NCBI RefSeq assembly: GCF_004564375.1
Contig: NZ_CP038267.1
Coordinates: forward strand, 701,501-765,500
Length of the DNA: 64,000 nucleotides
From: Nocardioides euryhalodurans
Lineage (GTDB): Bacteria; Actinomycetota; Actinomycetes; Propionibacteriales; Nocardioidaceae
Direction of reading: 5' to 3'
This document shows positions 44,651 to 56,485 of the stretch, piece after piece; position 1 is the stretch's first letter; each line of letters begins with the position of its first letter. The position numbers were made by a program, and so were the translations under genes. A model generated the notes under the pieces. The model was not told the DNA's origin, ran no database searches, and saw only the letters and a list, made by a program, of their open reading frames with translations.

Positions 44651-45111
44651 CCGTGCAGTCTTGCGCGAAGAGCCGACACGGCTTCGCGGCAGGTCCGCTC
44701 CTGGATCGCCGCGCGGTCCCCGACCAGCTCCAGCGCGGTGACCGTGCTCCCGTCCGGGCCGGCGAGGCCGACGTACACCGTCCCGACCGGCTTGCCCTCC
44801 TGCTCGTCGGGCCCGGCCACCCCGGTCGTGGCCACTGCCCAGGTCGACCCGAGGCCGGCGCGCACGCCCTCGGCCATGGCACGGGCGCAGGCCGCGGAGA
44901 CGACGCCGTGCTGCGCCACCAGCTCCTCCGGGACACCGAGCAGCCCCTGCTTGACCTCCGTGGCGTAGGCGACGATCCCGCCGAGGTAGACGCGCGAGGC
45001 ACCCGGCACCCCTGTCACCAGCGCCGCCAGCCGACCCCCGGTGAGCGACTCGGCCGTGGCGAGCGTGTCTCCTCGCCCGGCCAGGGTGTCGAGCAGCAGT
45101 GGCAGGTCCAT
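44629..45111 (-). CDS. cinA: CinA C-terminal domain protein (NMN amidohydrolase type)
   Basis: A 160-residue stand-alone CinA C-terminal domain. ATAESLTGGRLAALVTGVPGASRVY and GIVAYATEVKQGLLGVPEEL are its core; ATTGVAGPDEQEGKPVGTVYVGL completes the active-site region. The family deamidates nicotinamide mononucleotide. The ATG at 45111 follows TACGGT-N7, so the mRNA is probably leaderless. It normally sits between pgsA and clgR; here pgsA is about 7 kb away. Confidence 0.9.
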   Translation of the reverse strand: MDLPLLLDTLAGRGDTLATAESLTGGRLAALVTGVPGASRVYLGGIVAYATEVKQGLLGVPEELVAQHGVVSAACARAMAEGVRAGLGSTWAVATTGVAGPDEQEGKPVGTVYVGLAGPDGSTVTALELVGDRAAIQERTCREAVSALRARLHGEEPALG

Positions 45112-45118
45112 GTCACCG

Positions 45119-45124
45119 ACCGTA
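45119..45124 (-). promoter_or_regulatory. Leaderless-type -10 element of cinA
   Basis: TACGGT on the minus strand is followed by 7 bases and the cinA ATG. The gap to the divergent GH15 gene is only 17 bases, so their promoters must overlap. On the plus strand TAGGTC (45123-45128) is a weaker candidate for the GH15 gene. Confidence 0.5.
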
Positions 45125-45128
45125 GGTC

Positions 45129-46910
45129 ATGATGGAGCGCATGCCGTTGCCGATCGAGGACTACGCGCTGGTCGGCGACCGGCACACCGCCGCCCTGGTG
45201 GGCAAGGACGGGTCGATCGACTGGCTGTGCCTGCCGCGCTTCGACTCCCCCGCGTGCTTCGCCGCGCTGCTCGGCGACGAGACCAACGGACGCTGGCTGC
45301 TGGGGCCGCGGGACGAGGCGCGGGTGACGCGCCGCTACGTCGGTCGCACGAGCCTGCTCGAGACGACGTTCACGACCGACACCGGCAGCGTGACGCTGCT
45401 CGACGTGATGCCGACCGGCGACGGCCGCGCCGACGTCGTACGCCGGGTCACGGGCGTCTCCGGCACCGTCAGGATGCGTCACGAGTGGATCGTCCGGTGC
45501 GACTACGGGAAGGTCCGGCCCTGGGTGACCCGCCGCCGGCTCGCCGGCGTGGAGGTCATCGTGGCCGTCGCCGGCCCCGACCAGCTGATGCTGCGCGGGC
45601 CGCGGCTCCCGCACGCGGTCGACGGGCGCCACCAGGACGAGTTCGACGTCTCCGAGGGGGAGCAGCTCACCTTTGCGACGACGTGGCACGAGTCGTGGCG
45701 AGGGCTGCCCGAGCCGATCGGCTGGGACGAGCGGATCGAGGCCACCCGGGTCGAGCAGGAGGAGTGGGCCTCGCTCTGCAGCGACGACCTCCCGTACGCC
45801 GACCACGTGATCCGCAGCCTGGTCACGCTCCGGATGATGACGCTGGTCGAGACCGGCGGGATCGTCGCGGCGCCCACGACCAGCCTGCCCGAGGACTTCG
45901 GCGGCGAGCGCAACTGGGACTACCGCTACTGCTGGCTCCGCGACGCCGCCCTCACCCTGGAGTCGCTGCTTGCGGCGGGGTTCACCGAGGAGGCCCGCGA
46001 GTGGCGCGGCTGGCTGCTGCGGGCGGTGGCGGGTGACCCCGGCGACCTCCAGATCATGTACGCGGTCGACGGCAGCCGTGACCTCGCCGAGCGCACCCTC
46101 GACCACCTGCCGGGCTATGCGGACAGCCGTCCGGTCCGGATCGGCAACGGCGCGGCCGGGCAGCGGCAGGCCGACGTCCTCGGCGAGGTGATGGTCGCCC
46201 TCGACGAGGCCCGGGCGGCCGGCATCCACGAGGACCGCCACACCTGGTCGCTGCAGCGCGCGCTGGTCGAGGAGCTCGCCGAGCACTGGCAGGAGCCCGA
46301 CCACGGCCTCTGGGAGATCCGCGGGCCGCAGCGCCACTTCACCCACTCCCGCGTGATGGTGTGGGTCGCCTTCGACCGCGCGGTGCGCGCGGTCGAGGTG
46401 CACGGTCACGAGGGGCCGGTGGAGCGCTGGCGGGAGCTGCGCGACCAGGTGCGCGAGGAGGTGCTCGAGAAGGGCTTCGACCCGGCGCGCGGCACCTTCA
46501 CCCAGCACTACGACACGACCGAGGTCGACGCCAGCCTGCTGATGATCCCGTTGGTGGGGTTCCTCCCGGGCGACGACGAACGGGTGCTGGGGACGATCCG
46601 CGCGATCGAGGAGGACCTGGTCCGCGACGGGTTCCTGCTCCGCTACCGGACCGAGACCGGGGTCGACGGGCTCGCCGGCGACGAGCACCCGTTCCTGGCG
46701 TGCTCCTTCTGGATGGTCTCGGCGTACGCCGCCGCCGGGCGGACCGACGACGCCCACGCCCTGATGACCCGGTTGTGCGAGCTGCCCAACGACGTCGGCC
46801 TCCTCGCGGAGGAGTACGACGTCGCCGGGCAGCGGATGGCGGGGAACTTCCCGCAGGCGTTCAGCCACCTCGCGCTGGTGCAGGCGGCTCTGCGCCTGCA
46901 CCAGCTCTGA
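45129..46910 (+). CDS. Glycoside hydrolase family 15 (glucoamylase/trehalase-like)
   Basis: A 593-residue GH15 protein. PIEDYALVGDRHTAALVGKD then GSIDWLCLPRFDSPACFAAL is the usual N-terminus, NWDYRYCWLRDAALTLESLL near residue 260 is the catalytic-domain landmark, and GLLAEEYDVAGQRMAGNFPQAFSHLA near the end carries the second acid region. No signal peptide is seen, so it is cytoplasmic. Likely substrates are trehalose or short glucans; the two cannot be told apart here. Start candidates are ATG 45129, 45132 and 45141; homologues usually begin at MPLPIEDY (45141). Confidence 0.92.
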   Translation: MMERMPLPIEDYALVGDRHTAALVGKDGSIDWLCLPRFDSPACFAALLGDETNGRWLLGPRDEARVTRRYVGRTSLLETTFTTDTGSVTLLDVMPTGDGRADVVRRVTGVSGTVRMRHEWIVRCDYGKVRPWVTRRRLAGVEVIVAVAGPDQLMLRGPRLPHAVDGRHQDEFDVSEGEQLTFATTWHESWRGLPEPIGWDERIEATRVEQEEWASLCSDDLPYADHVIRSLVTLRMMTLVETGGIVAAPTTSLPEDFGGERNWDYRYCWLRDAALTLESLLAAGFTEEAREWRGWLLRAVAGDPGDLQIMYAVDGSRDLAERTLDHLPGYADSRPVRIGNGAAGQRQADVLGEVMVALDEARAAGIHEDRHTWSLQRALVEELAEHWQEPDHGLWEIRGPQRHFTHSRVMVWVAFDRAVRAVEVHGHEGPVERWRELRDQVREEVLEKGFDPARGTFTQHYDTTEVDASLLMIPLVGFLPGDDERVLGTIRAIEEDLVRDGFLLRYRTETGVDGLAGDEHPFLACSFWMVSAYAAAGRTDDAHALMTRLCELPNDVGLLAEEYDVAGQRMAGNFPQAFSHLALVQAALRLHQL

Positions 46911-46913
46911 GGC

Positions 46914-49949
<3,036 letters not shown>

Positions 49950-49998
49950 GCGTGGTGCCTCCGGACGGAGTGGGGCGGGTTGGGGGTGACGGTGCGGT

Positions 49999-50030
49999 CG
50001 TGAGGGGCCTGCCTGGACAGGCCCCTCACG
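49999..50030 (-). terminator. Strong hairpin after the 5'-nucleotidase gene
   Basis: A perfect 13-bp stem (CGTGAGGGGCCTG, 49999-50011, with CAGGCCCCTCACG, 50018-50030) and a 6-base loop lie 8 bases after the 5'-nucleotidase stop and 50 bases before the nuclease ATG. There is no T-tract. It probably ends or weakens transcription from the nucleotidase into the nuclease gene. Confidence 0.75.
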
Positions 50031-50038
50031 GCTGCTTG

Positions 50039-52342
50039 CTACTTCCTGAAGACGCGGAAGCTGATCTGCTGGCCGACCTCGCGGGTCGCGTCGTCACCGA
50101 GGTAACGAGCACGCACCGTCTTCCGGCCGAGGCTGCGGATCGGGGCGAAGCGGGCCACGGCACGACCCCGGTCGTCGAGCTTCGTGACGACCGTCTGGCC
50201 GGCGCCGCGCAGCAGGACTCGTCCGGCCGCCGGCTCACCGTCGGCGCGGACCCGCACGATGATGCGGGGCCGGGTCCTGTCGCGCACGACGCGGTCCGGC
50301 CGGACGCCCAGCGTCATCGTCGCCGACGACTTCGACTGGGTCCGCGTCGCCAGCGGCAGGGTCAGGCGGGTGCCGGTCCGGCGCCCGACGAAGGTGATCT
50401 GGCTCGGGTTGCCGGCGTAGCGAGGCAGGACCACCTCGACCGAGGCCGTGCCGGACTCGTCGAAGGCCTGGTTGTCGGCCACCGTGTTGTCGACCGGGGT
50501 CGAGCCGATCCGCTTGCCGGCGAACAGGATCCGCAGCGCCCGGTCCTGGACGTCCCCGGGCCCGGTCATCGCGAGCGAGGACAGGTCGACGGAGACCGTG
50601 TCACCGGTGCCGTAGGACGACGGAGCGTCCTCGGGCCAGTCGACGCCCACCGCACGCTGCGCGAAGTCGGGCCGCAGCGGCGAGGAGGAGGCGAACTCCT
50701 CCATGTAGTCCACCATCGCCTCGAGGTCGACCTGACCGCTGTCGCGCTTGTTGGTCGCCTGCGTGAACGCAGCGAAGTTGTCACCACCGCTGGCGATGAA
50801 GGAGTTCGCGGTGACCGAGTACGTCTCGTCGGCCGCCACCTCCTGGCCGTCCAGCATGATCCGGTCGATGCGCTCGCCCTGGGCAGCCGCCGGGTCGTAG
50901 GTGTACTCGAACCCGTCGGACACGCCGAGCTTGAGGAACGGCCGCGACTGGCCCGGCTGCCACTGCTGCTCGAGCAGGGTCTTGAGCTGGGCACCGGTCA
51001 TGTCCATCGTGATCAGCGTGTTGGCGAACGGCTGCACCACGGCGGCCTGCTTGTAGGTGAGCTCGGTCGGGTAGTCGAAGACCGGCTCCTCGGCCTCGGG
51101 GTCCACCGGGTTCCCGACCATGTCGGCCCGGAGACCGCCCGGGTTCATGAACGCGATCTGGGTGTCGGTCGCCCAGCGCTGGACCTCGGCCACCTCGTTG
51201 CCCAGCGTCGACTCCCCGCCCCGGTTCTCGGCGACGGCGTCCGGGTCCTCCGTGGTGGGCGCAGGACGCTCGGCCCGCTTGAAGGCCCCACCGATCTCGC
51301 CGAGCTCGACGGCGCCGAGCTCGTCGCCCTCGATCCGGGCAGTCTCGACGATGGCCGCGACCTCCGCGTCCGGCTCGTAGACCGCGGTGTTGAGGTTGAT
51401 CAGGCTCTGGGTGACCCCGGAGACCTCACCGGTCACGTCGTCGACCACGAAGTCGAGCTTGTTCAGGTTGGCGCCGTACTGACCTGCGGAGACCACCGGC
51501 CGGGTGCCGGCAGTGGGCTTGGGCAGGGCGCAGTTGTAGGCCAGGTGGGTGTGGCCCGAGATGATCGCGTCGACGTCGTCGTCGACGCCGTTCACGATCG
51601 CTCCGAACGCCGTGTCGGGGTCGGCCATGGTGGTGCAGTCGGTCGCGGGAGCGCCCTCGTGCACCAGCATCACCACCAGGTCGGCGCCCTCCTCCGCCAC
51701 CAGCCGGTCGGCCTCGGCGTTGGTCGCGTCGACGATGTCGGTCACGGTCAGGCCCTCGATGCCGTCGGGCGACACGAGGCTCGGAAGGTCCTCGGTGACC
51801 GCGCCGACGAAGCCGACGGTCACGCCTGCGACGTCCTGGGTGTAGGACGGCGGGATCAGGTCGGCGCCAGCGGGCTCGTCGATGTTGGCGGCGACGTACT
51901 GCCACTCGGCTCCGCCACGGGGGTTGGCCTCGGACTCGGGGGCCATCACCCGGTTGACGAGGTCGTCGTAGCCCTTGTCCAGCTCGTGGTTGCCCACCGC
52001 GGAGACATCGAGCTGCATCTCGTTGAGGACGTCGATGGTCGGCTTGTCGTCCTGGATGAAGGACTCGAAGGTCGTCGCCCCGATCAGGTCGCCGGCAGCG
52101 GCGAAGAGGGTGTTGGGGTTCTCGGACCTGAGCTGCTCGACGGCCCCTGCGTACTCGGCAGCGCCGGGGATGTCACGGTCCGGCAGCAGCCGGCCGTGGA
52201 AGTCGTTGGTTCCCAGGATGGTGACGGTGACCGGTGCGGCCTGGGCCGGCGCGGCGGTGAGGACGGCGAGTGGCGCTGCGGTCAGCGCGAGGACGCTGGC
52301 GGAGATCAGACCCCGGCGTCGGCGTGATGGAGTTGAGAACAC
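50039..52342 (-). CDS. Secreted 5'-nucleotidase/2',3'-cyclic phosphodiesterase (UshA-like)
   Basis: A 767-residue exported enzyme. The signal peptide (residues 1-36) ends in APAQAA. The metallophosphatase domain has GTNDFHGRLLP, AAGDLIGA, VGNHELDKGYD, LVHEGA and ISGHTHLAYN as metal ligands. The 5'-nucleotidase C-terminal domain (residues 330-540) contains NPGGLRADM and SGGDNFAAF. Two Ig-like repeats end the protein. GTG 52342 follows an AGAAGGGG ribosome site. A TAGGGT -10 and three PHO-box-like repeats lie upstream. It releases phosphate from nucleotides outside the cell. Confidence 0.94.
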   Translation of the reverse strand: MFSTPSRRRRGLISASVLALTAAPLAVLTAAPAQAAPVTVTILGTNDFHGRLLPDRDIPGAAEYAGAVEQLRSENPNTLFAAAGDLIGATTFESFIQDDKPTIDVLNEMQLDVSAVGNHELDKGYDDLVNRVMAPESEANPRGGAEWQYVAANIDEPAGADLIPPSYTQDVAGVTVGFVGAVTEDLPSLVSPDGIEGLTVTDIVDATNAEADRLVAEEGADLVVMLVHEGAPATDCTTMADPDTAFGAIVNGVDDDVDAIISGHTHLAYNCALPKPTAGTRPVVSAGQYGANLNKLDFVVDDVTGEVSGVTQSLINLNTAVYEPDAEVAAIVETARIEGDELGAVELGEIGGAFKRAERPAPTTEDPDAVAENRGGESTLGNEVAEVQRWATDTQIAFMNPGGLRADMVGNPVDPEAEEPVFDYPTELTYKQAAVVQPFANTLITMDMTGAQLKTLLEQQWQPGQSRPFLKLGVSDGFEYTYDPAAAQGERIDRIMLDGQEVAADETYSVTANSFIASGGDNFAAFTQATNKRDSGQVDLEAMVDYMEEFASSSPLRPDFAQRAVGVDWPEDAPSSYGTGDTVSVDLSSLAMTGPGDVQDRALRILFAGKRIGSTPVDNTVADNQAFDESGTASVEVVLPRYAGNPSQITFVGRRTGTRLTLPLATRTQSKSSATMTLGVRPDRVVRDRTRPRIIVRVRADGEPAAGRVLLRGAGQTVVTKLDDRGRAVARFAPIRSLGRKTVRARYLGDDATREVGQQISFRVFRK

Positions 52343-52402
52343 GGTGCGGTAAGGCCCCTTCTGGGTCAGTGATCCAGGCGACAGATGCGGGGAAGCGCGG
52401 TC

Positions 52403-52408
52403 ACCCTA
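52403..52408 (-). promoter_or_regulatory. -10 element of the 5'-nucleotidase gene
   Basis: TTAGGGT on the minus strand (hexamer TAGGGT) lies about 60 bases before the GTG start. Its expected -35 position (52426-52431) has no good hexamer, which is usual for promoters needing an activator; the 11-bp repeats start 6 bases further up. Confidence 0.5.
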
Positions 52409-52436
52409 ACCCGGGGTCTGGCCGGTCCTGCGTCAG

Positions 52437-52469
52437 GACATGATGAAGATCCGGTGACGATCTTGTGAT
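52437..52469 (-). promoter_or_regulatory. Three tandem 11-bp repeats, PHO-box-like
   Basis: Three contiguous 11-base units on the minus strand (52469-52459, 52458-52448, 52447-52437) share the pattern NTCAYMRKRTC. PhoP sites in Streptomyces are tandem 11-base units with a (G/T)TCAYY core. The block abuts the -35 region of a phosphate-scavenging gene and overlaps the pgsA stop codon. Repeat and spacing are seen; PhoP control is inferred. Confidence 0.55.
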
Positions 52470-53116
52470 CAGTTGCCGGTGCGTTCGGAGCCCATCTGGT
52501 GTCGCTGGCGCCACACGTCGCGGAAGAACTCGTAGCCCGACCACAGGGTCATCACGACGGCACCGGCGAGGGCGAGCTGCGCGGCGTAGAAGAGGATCTC
52601 GCCGGCGACGCCGAACTGGTCGAAGGCGCCCCCGTGGGCGTCGCCGTGCGGCAGCGGCAGGGTCAGGCCGGCGAGCGCGATGGCCTGCAGGGTGGTCTTG
52701 ATCTTCCCGCTGTTGGCCGCGGCGATCACCACGTGGCGCAGGACGGAGAGCCGCAGCAACGTCACGCTCCACTCGCGGAGCAGCACCACGATGGTCACCC
52801 ACCACCAGATGTCGCCGACGATCGAGAGCCCGATGAAGGCCATGCCGGTGATCGCCTTGTCGGCGATCGGGTCGGCGATCTTGCCGAAGTTGGTCACCAG
52901 GTCGTGCTTGCGGGCGAGGTCGCCGTCGATCTTGTCGGTGATCATGGCGCCCACGAAGATCGCGAAGGCCACCAGCCGCCAGGTGATCGAGTCGCCACCG
53001 TCCTGGAGCAGCGCCCACGCGAAGAACGGCACCATCACGATGCGCAGCGCGGTGAGGATGTTGGGCAGGTTCAGGTTGCCCCGCTGTCGTCCGGCCAGGC
53101 TGTTGCTGCCGCTCAT
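52469..53116 (-). CDS. pgsA: CDP-diacylglycerol-glycerol-3-phosphate 3-phosphatidyltransferase
   Basis: A 215-residue membrane enzyme that makes phosphatidylglycerol phosphate. The CDP-alcohol phosphotransferase motif D-x2-DG-x2-AR-x8-G-x3-D-x3-D is complete (Asp61, Asp64, Gly65, Ala68, Arg69, Gly78, Asp82, Asp86). About five TM segments are seen. The ATG at 53116 overlaps the rimO stop (ATGA). A rimO-pgsA pair is typical of actinobacteria. Confidence 0.94.
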   Translation of the reverse strand: MSGSNSLAGRQRGNLNLPNILTALRIVMVPFFAWALLQDGGDSITWRLVAFAIFVGAMITDKIDGDLARKHDLVTNFGKIADPIADKAITGMAFIGLSIVGDIWWWVTIVVLLREWSVTLLRLSVLRHVVIAAANSGKIKTTLQAIALAGLTLPLPHGDAHGGAFDQFGVAGEILFYAAQLALAGAVVMTLWSGYEFFRDVWRQRHQMGSERTGN

Positions 53117-54546
53117 GGCGACTCCTTCGCGTGCAGGTCCACGCCCTCGGTGGCCACGACCTCGGCCCTGACCAGGTCGCCGACCCGGGCGGCGGACCCC
53201 ACGAGGTACGTCGACCCGTCGACCTCCGGCCCCTGGTGTGCGGCCCGACCGACCACCTCGTCGTCGTCGACGTGCTCGACGAGCACCTCGACCGTCTCGC
53301 CGATCCGCTCCTCGGCCCGCTGGGCGGTGAGCTCCTCGACGAGGTTGGTGACGTGCTCGGTCCGGGCCCGGATCTCGTCCTCGTCCAGCTTGCCGCCGTA
53401 GGACGCGGCCTCGGTGCCGTCCTCGTCGGAGTAGCCGAAGACCCCGGTGACGTCCATCCGCGCCGCGACCAGGAAGTCGCACAGCGTCTGCAGCTCGGCC
53501 TCGGTCTCCCCGGGGAAGCCGACGATCACGTTGGACCTCACGCCCGCGTCCGGCGCGAGCGCACGCACCTGGTCGAGCAGCCCGAGGAAGGACTCCGGGT
53601 CGCCGAAGCGGCGCATCCGGCGCAGCACGTCGGCGCTCGCGTGCTGGAACGACAGGTCGAAGTACGGGGCGACACCGGGCGTGGTCGCGATCGCCTCCAC
53701 CAGGCCCGGCCGGGTCTCGGCGGGCTGGAGGTAGGACACCCGCACGCGGTCGATCCCCTCGACCGCGGCGAGCTCGGGCAGCAGCGTCTCGAGCAGCCTC
53801 AGGTCACCGAGGTCCTTGCCGTACGACGTGGAGTTCTCGCTCACGAGGAACACCTCGCGGACGCCCTGGCCTGCCAGCCACACCGCCTCGCCGAGCACGT
53901 CGGAGGGGCGACGGCTCACGAACGAGCCGCGGAAGCTGGGGATGGCGCAGAACGAGCAGCGCCGGTCGCAGCCGCTCGCCAGCTTGAGCGGCGACATCGG
54001 TCCGCCGTCGAGCCGCCGGCGCACGGCACGTGGCCCACCCAGCCCCGGGACGCTGATGTCGTCGACGGAGGTCGCACGGTCGACGGGGCTGATCGGCAGC
54101 AGCTTGCGCCGGTCCTGCGGGGTGTGGGGGTGGTGCGTCTCGCCCGCGACGATCGACCGCAGCCGGGCCGCGATGTCGGGGTAGTCGTCGAAGCCGAGCA
54201 CGGCGTCGGCCTCGGGGAGCGACTCGGCCAGGTCCTTGCCGTAGCGCTCGGCGAGGCAGCCCACGGCGACGACGGCCTGGGTGGTCCCGGCGGCCTTCAG
54301 GTCGGCCGCCTCGAGCAGCGTGTCGACGCTGTCCTTCTTGGCCGCCTCGACGAACCCGCAGGTGTTGACCACGACCGTGTCGGCGCTCCCGGCGTCGTCG
54401 ACGAGCATGAAGCCGTCGGCGGCGAGCCGCCCGGCGAGCTCCTCGGAGTCGACCTCGTTGCGGGCGCAGCCGAGGGTCACCAGGGCGACCGACAGCGGCT
54501 GGTCGGGGAGGGAGGCGGGCTCGGGACGGCGCGTGGGAGTGCTCAT
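53113..54546 (-). CDS. rimO: Ribosomal protein S12 methylthiotransferase RimO
   Basis: A protein of about 477 residues adding a methylthio group to Asp of ribosomal protein S12. The N-terminal domain holds [21 protein letters not shown] and GCLAER, the cysteines of the second cluster. The radical SAM cluster is CDRRCSFC (C-x3-C-x2-C) near residue 190. A TRAM-like domain closes the C-terminus. ATG 54546 is chosen; GTG 54555, three codons upstream, is also possible. CATACT lies just upstream as a -10 candidate. Confidence 0.94.
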   Translation of the reverse strand: MSTPTRRPEPASLPDQPLSVALVTLGCARNEVDSEELAGRLAADGFMLVDDAGSADTVVVNTCGFVEAAKKDSVDTLLEAADLKAAGTTQAVVAVGCLAERYGKDLAESLPEADAVLGFDDYPDIAARLRSIVAGETHHPHTPQDRRKLLPISPVDRATSVDDISVPGLGGPRAVRRRLDGGPMSPLKLASGCDRRCSFCAIPSFRGSFVSRRPSDVLGEAVWLAGQGVREVFLVSENSTSYGKDLGDLRLLETLLPELAAVEGIDRVRVSYLQPAETRPGLVEAIATTPGVAPYFDLSFQHASADVLRRMRRFGDPESFLGLLDQVRALAPDAGVRSNVIVGFPGETEAELQTLCDFLVAARMDVTGVFGYSDEDGTEAASYGGKLDEDEIRARTEHVTNLVEELTAQRAEERIGETVEVLVEHVDDDEVVGRAAHQGPEVDGSTYLVGSAARVGDLVRAEVVATEGVDLHAKESP

Positions 54547-54613
54547 GCTCCTCACGAGTATGCCGCCTCCGGCCCGGCAACCCCGCCTCGGCGGGTCCGG
54601 CCGGTGACCCTGG

Positions 54614-56485
54614 TCACCCCGTGACGGTGAAGATGTCGGTCGCCCGCTCCCCCGTCACGCCGAGCGCGCCCCGCTCCTCGCCGTCCACGGTGGCGGTCAG
54701 CGAACCGTCGGACGTCTGGATCCTCACCGGCGGCGAGACCTGGAACGTGCGGCTCTCCCCGAAGGCCAGGCCGCCGTCGAAGACGACCGTGCCGGTCCCG
54801 TCGCGGAGCACGACCTGGGCGCCGCCGCCCTCGGCGGTCAGCAGCACCGGCACCTTCGGCGCCGCCCTCCCCTGCCCGTTGTCCACGCCCGCGGAGCCGT
54901 TGAGCACCGGGGTGTCGCTGCGCAGCTCGACCGGGCTGTCGGTGATCAGGCGCACGACCGACCACGCGAGCACGAGTGCCATCACCACGGCGACGAGCAC
55001 CGACCAGTTCGGTCCGCCGCGGGTGCCGCGGATCGAGCCGTGGGCACCGGTGGCGAGCTCGGCCTCGAACACCCGGCGGGGGTTGATCGGGGCGTCGGCG
55101 TAGCGGTCGTCGTACGTCGAGAGCAGCGGGGCGACGTCCACGCCGAGCACCCGGGCGAGCGTGCGCAGGTGGCCGCGAGCGTAGAAGTCACCGCCGCACG
55201 GGGCGAAGTCGTCGACCTCGATCGACTCGATGACGTGGGGACGGATCCGGGTCCGGTCGGCCAGCTGGTCGACCGTCAGCCCGAGCCGGGTCCGGGCGGC
55301 CGCGAACTCCGGTCCGATGACCGGGTCCTCGGCCGGCTCCACGCCGGGGTCGCTGATCAGCAGCGGCTCGACCGCGTGGCCGGCCCTGGCGATCGGCGAG
55401 ACCCGCTCGCCCCAGACCACGGTGTCCTCGACCAGGCTGACGCTGCCGGGCCGGCGCTGCTCGCGCCCGGCGAGCTCCTCGTCCTCGGTCTCGGCCTCAC
55501 GACGGACCTCGGCGCGGACCGCCGGGGTGTGCTCGCGCAGCGGGCTGGGCGTGGCGCTGACCGGGCCCTCCGGCTCCGCGGGCTCGTCCACCTCGTCGAC
55601 GGGCTCGACGTCGTCGAGCTCCGCGTCCTGCTCGTCACGGCGACGCTGGCGCCAGCCGGAGACCCGGAAGATGGCGTGGGCGATCCGGGGTCGCGGACCG
55701 GACGTCGGCAGCGGCTCCCCGTCGTGCCCCTCGAACGCCTCGGCCCCGGCGTCGTCGGGCACCGTCTCGACCGGAACCGCGACCTCGGGCTCCGGGACCG
55801 GAGCCACCTCGGCGGGAGCAGCGACCGCACCCTGGGGCTCGTCGGTGACCTCCTCCTCGGTCGTCGACGCGGGGGCGATCTCGACCACGCGGCTGGTGCC
55901 TCCGGAGAGGACGGCCAGCGCCGCGGTCAGGTCGTCACCGGCGCCGGTGACGCGCGTCGTCAGCCCGAGCGGCACGGCGAACGGCGCGCCGTAGAGCCGC
56001 TGGCTCAGCCGCGACTGGCGCCGGCCGCTGCGGTCGAGCTCCTCGACCAGGCGGGCCGGGTTGTGCACCACCATCGCCAGCCGCCCGTCGCGCAGCAGTC
56101 CGCGGCGCGGCGTGTGCTCGACCCGGCTCAGGGCGCCCCAGGGCAGGCCGCGCCAGTCACGACCGAGCCGCAACCGGACGCCCTGGGCGTCGGCCACGAG
56201 CAGGGGCGTACGGGCGTCGACCAGCGCCACCAGGTGTGCGACCCCGAGCAGGCCCAGCACGCCGGCCAGCACCCAGTCGAGCGTCGCGCCCGTGGCGGAG
56301 GCCCGGGCGAGGTAGGCGATGGCCACCGCGGACGCGAGGCCACCGACCAGCGCGGCGAGGCCGGCGTTGCGGCGTACCTCGACGGCGTCGGGGGCCAGCG
56401 TCAGCGCCGTCCGGTTGCCGTCCTCGGTCTCGTCGTTCCCGTCTGCCCTGTCGTCGAGGACAGGTGCGGACTCCAGGCTGCTCAT
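54614..56485 (-). CDS. RodZ-like HTH/DUF4115 protein with extra N-terminal membrane domain
   Basis: A 623-residue protein. The N-terminal 200 residues have two TM helices (about 40-85) and a PH-like domain ([22 protein letters not shown]). A long acidic disordered region follows. Then comes a helix-turn-helix near residues 400-455 ([22 protein letters not shown]), one TM near 505-523, and a C-terminal DUF4115 domain, the RodZ order. RodZ links the cytoskeleton to cell-wall growth, though this organism's use is unknown. The ATG overlaps the ftsK stop (TGATG). Confidence 0.88.
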   Translation of the reverse strand: MSSLESAPVLDDRADGNDETEDGNRTALTLAPDAVEVRRNAGLAALVGGLASAVAIAYLARASATGATLDWVLAGVLGLLGVAHLVALVDARTPLLVADAQGVRLRLGRDWRGLPWGALSRVEHTPRRGLLRDGRLAMVVHNPARLVEELDRSGRRQSRLSQRLYGAPFAVPLGLTTRVTGAGDDLTAALAVLSGGTSRVVEIAPASTTEEEVTDEPQGAVAAPAEVAPVPEPEVAVPVETVPDDAGAEAFEGHDGEPLPTSGPRPRIAHAIFRVSGWRQRRRDEQDAELDDVEPVDEVDEPAEPEGPVSATPSPLREHTPAVRAEVRREAETEDEELAGREQRRPGSVSLVEDTVVWGERVSPIARAGHAVEPLLISDPGVEPAEDPVIGPEFAAARTRLGLTVDQLADRTRIRPHVIESIEVDDFAPCGGDFYARGHLRTLARVLGVDVAPLLSTYDDRYADAPINPRRVFEAELATGAHGSIRGTRGGPNWSVLVAVVMALVLAWSVVRLITDSPVELRSDTPVLNGSAGVDNGQGRAAPKVPVLLTAEGGGAQVVLRDGTGTVVFDGGLAFGESRTFQVSPPVRIQTSDGSLTATVDGEERGALGVTGERATDIFTVTG

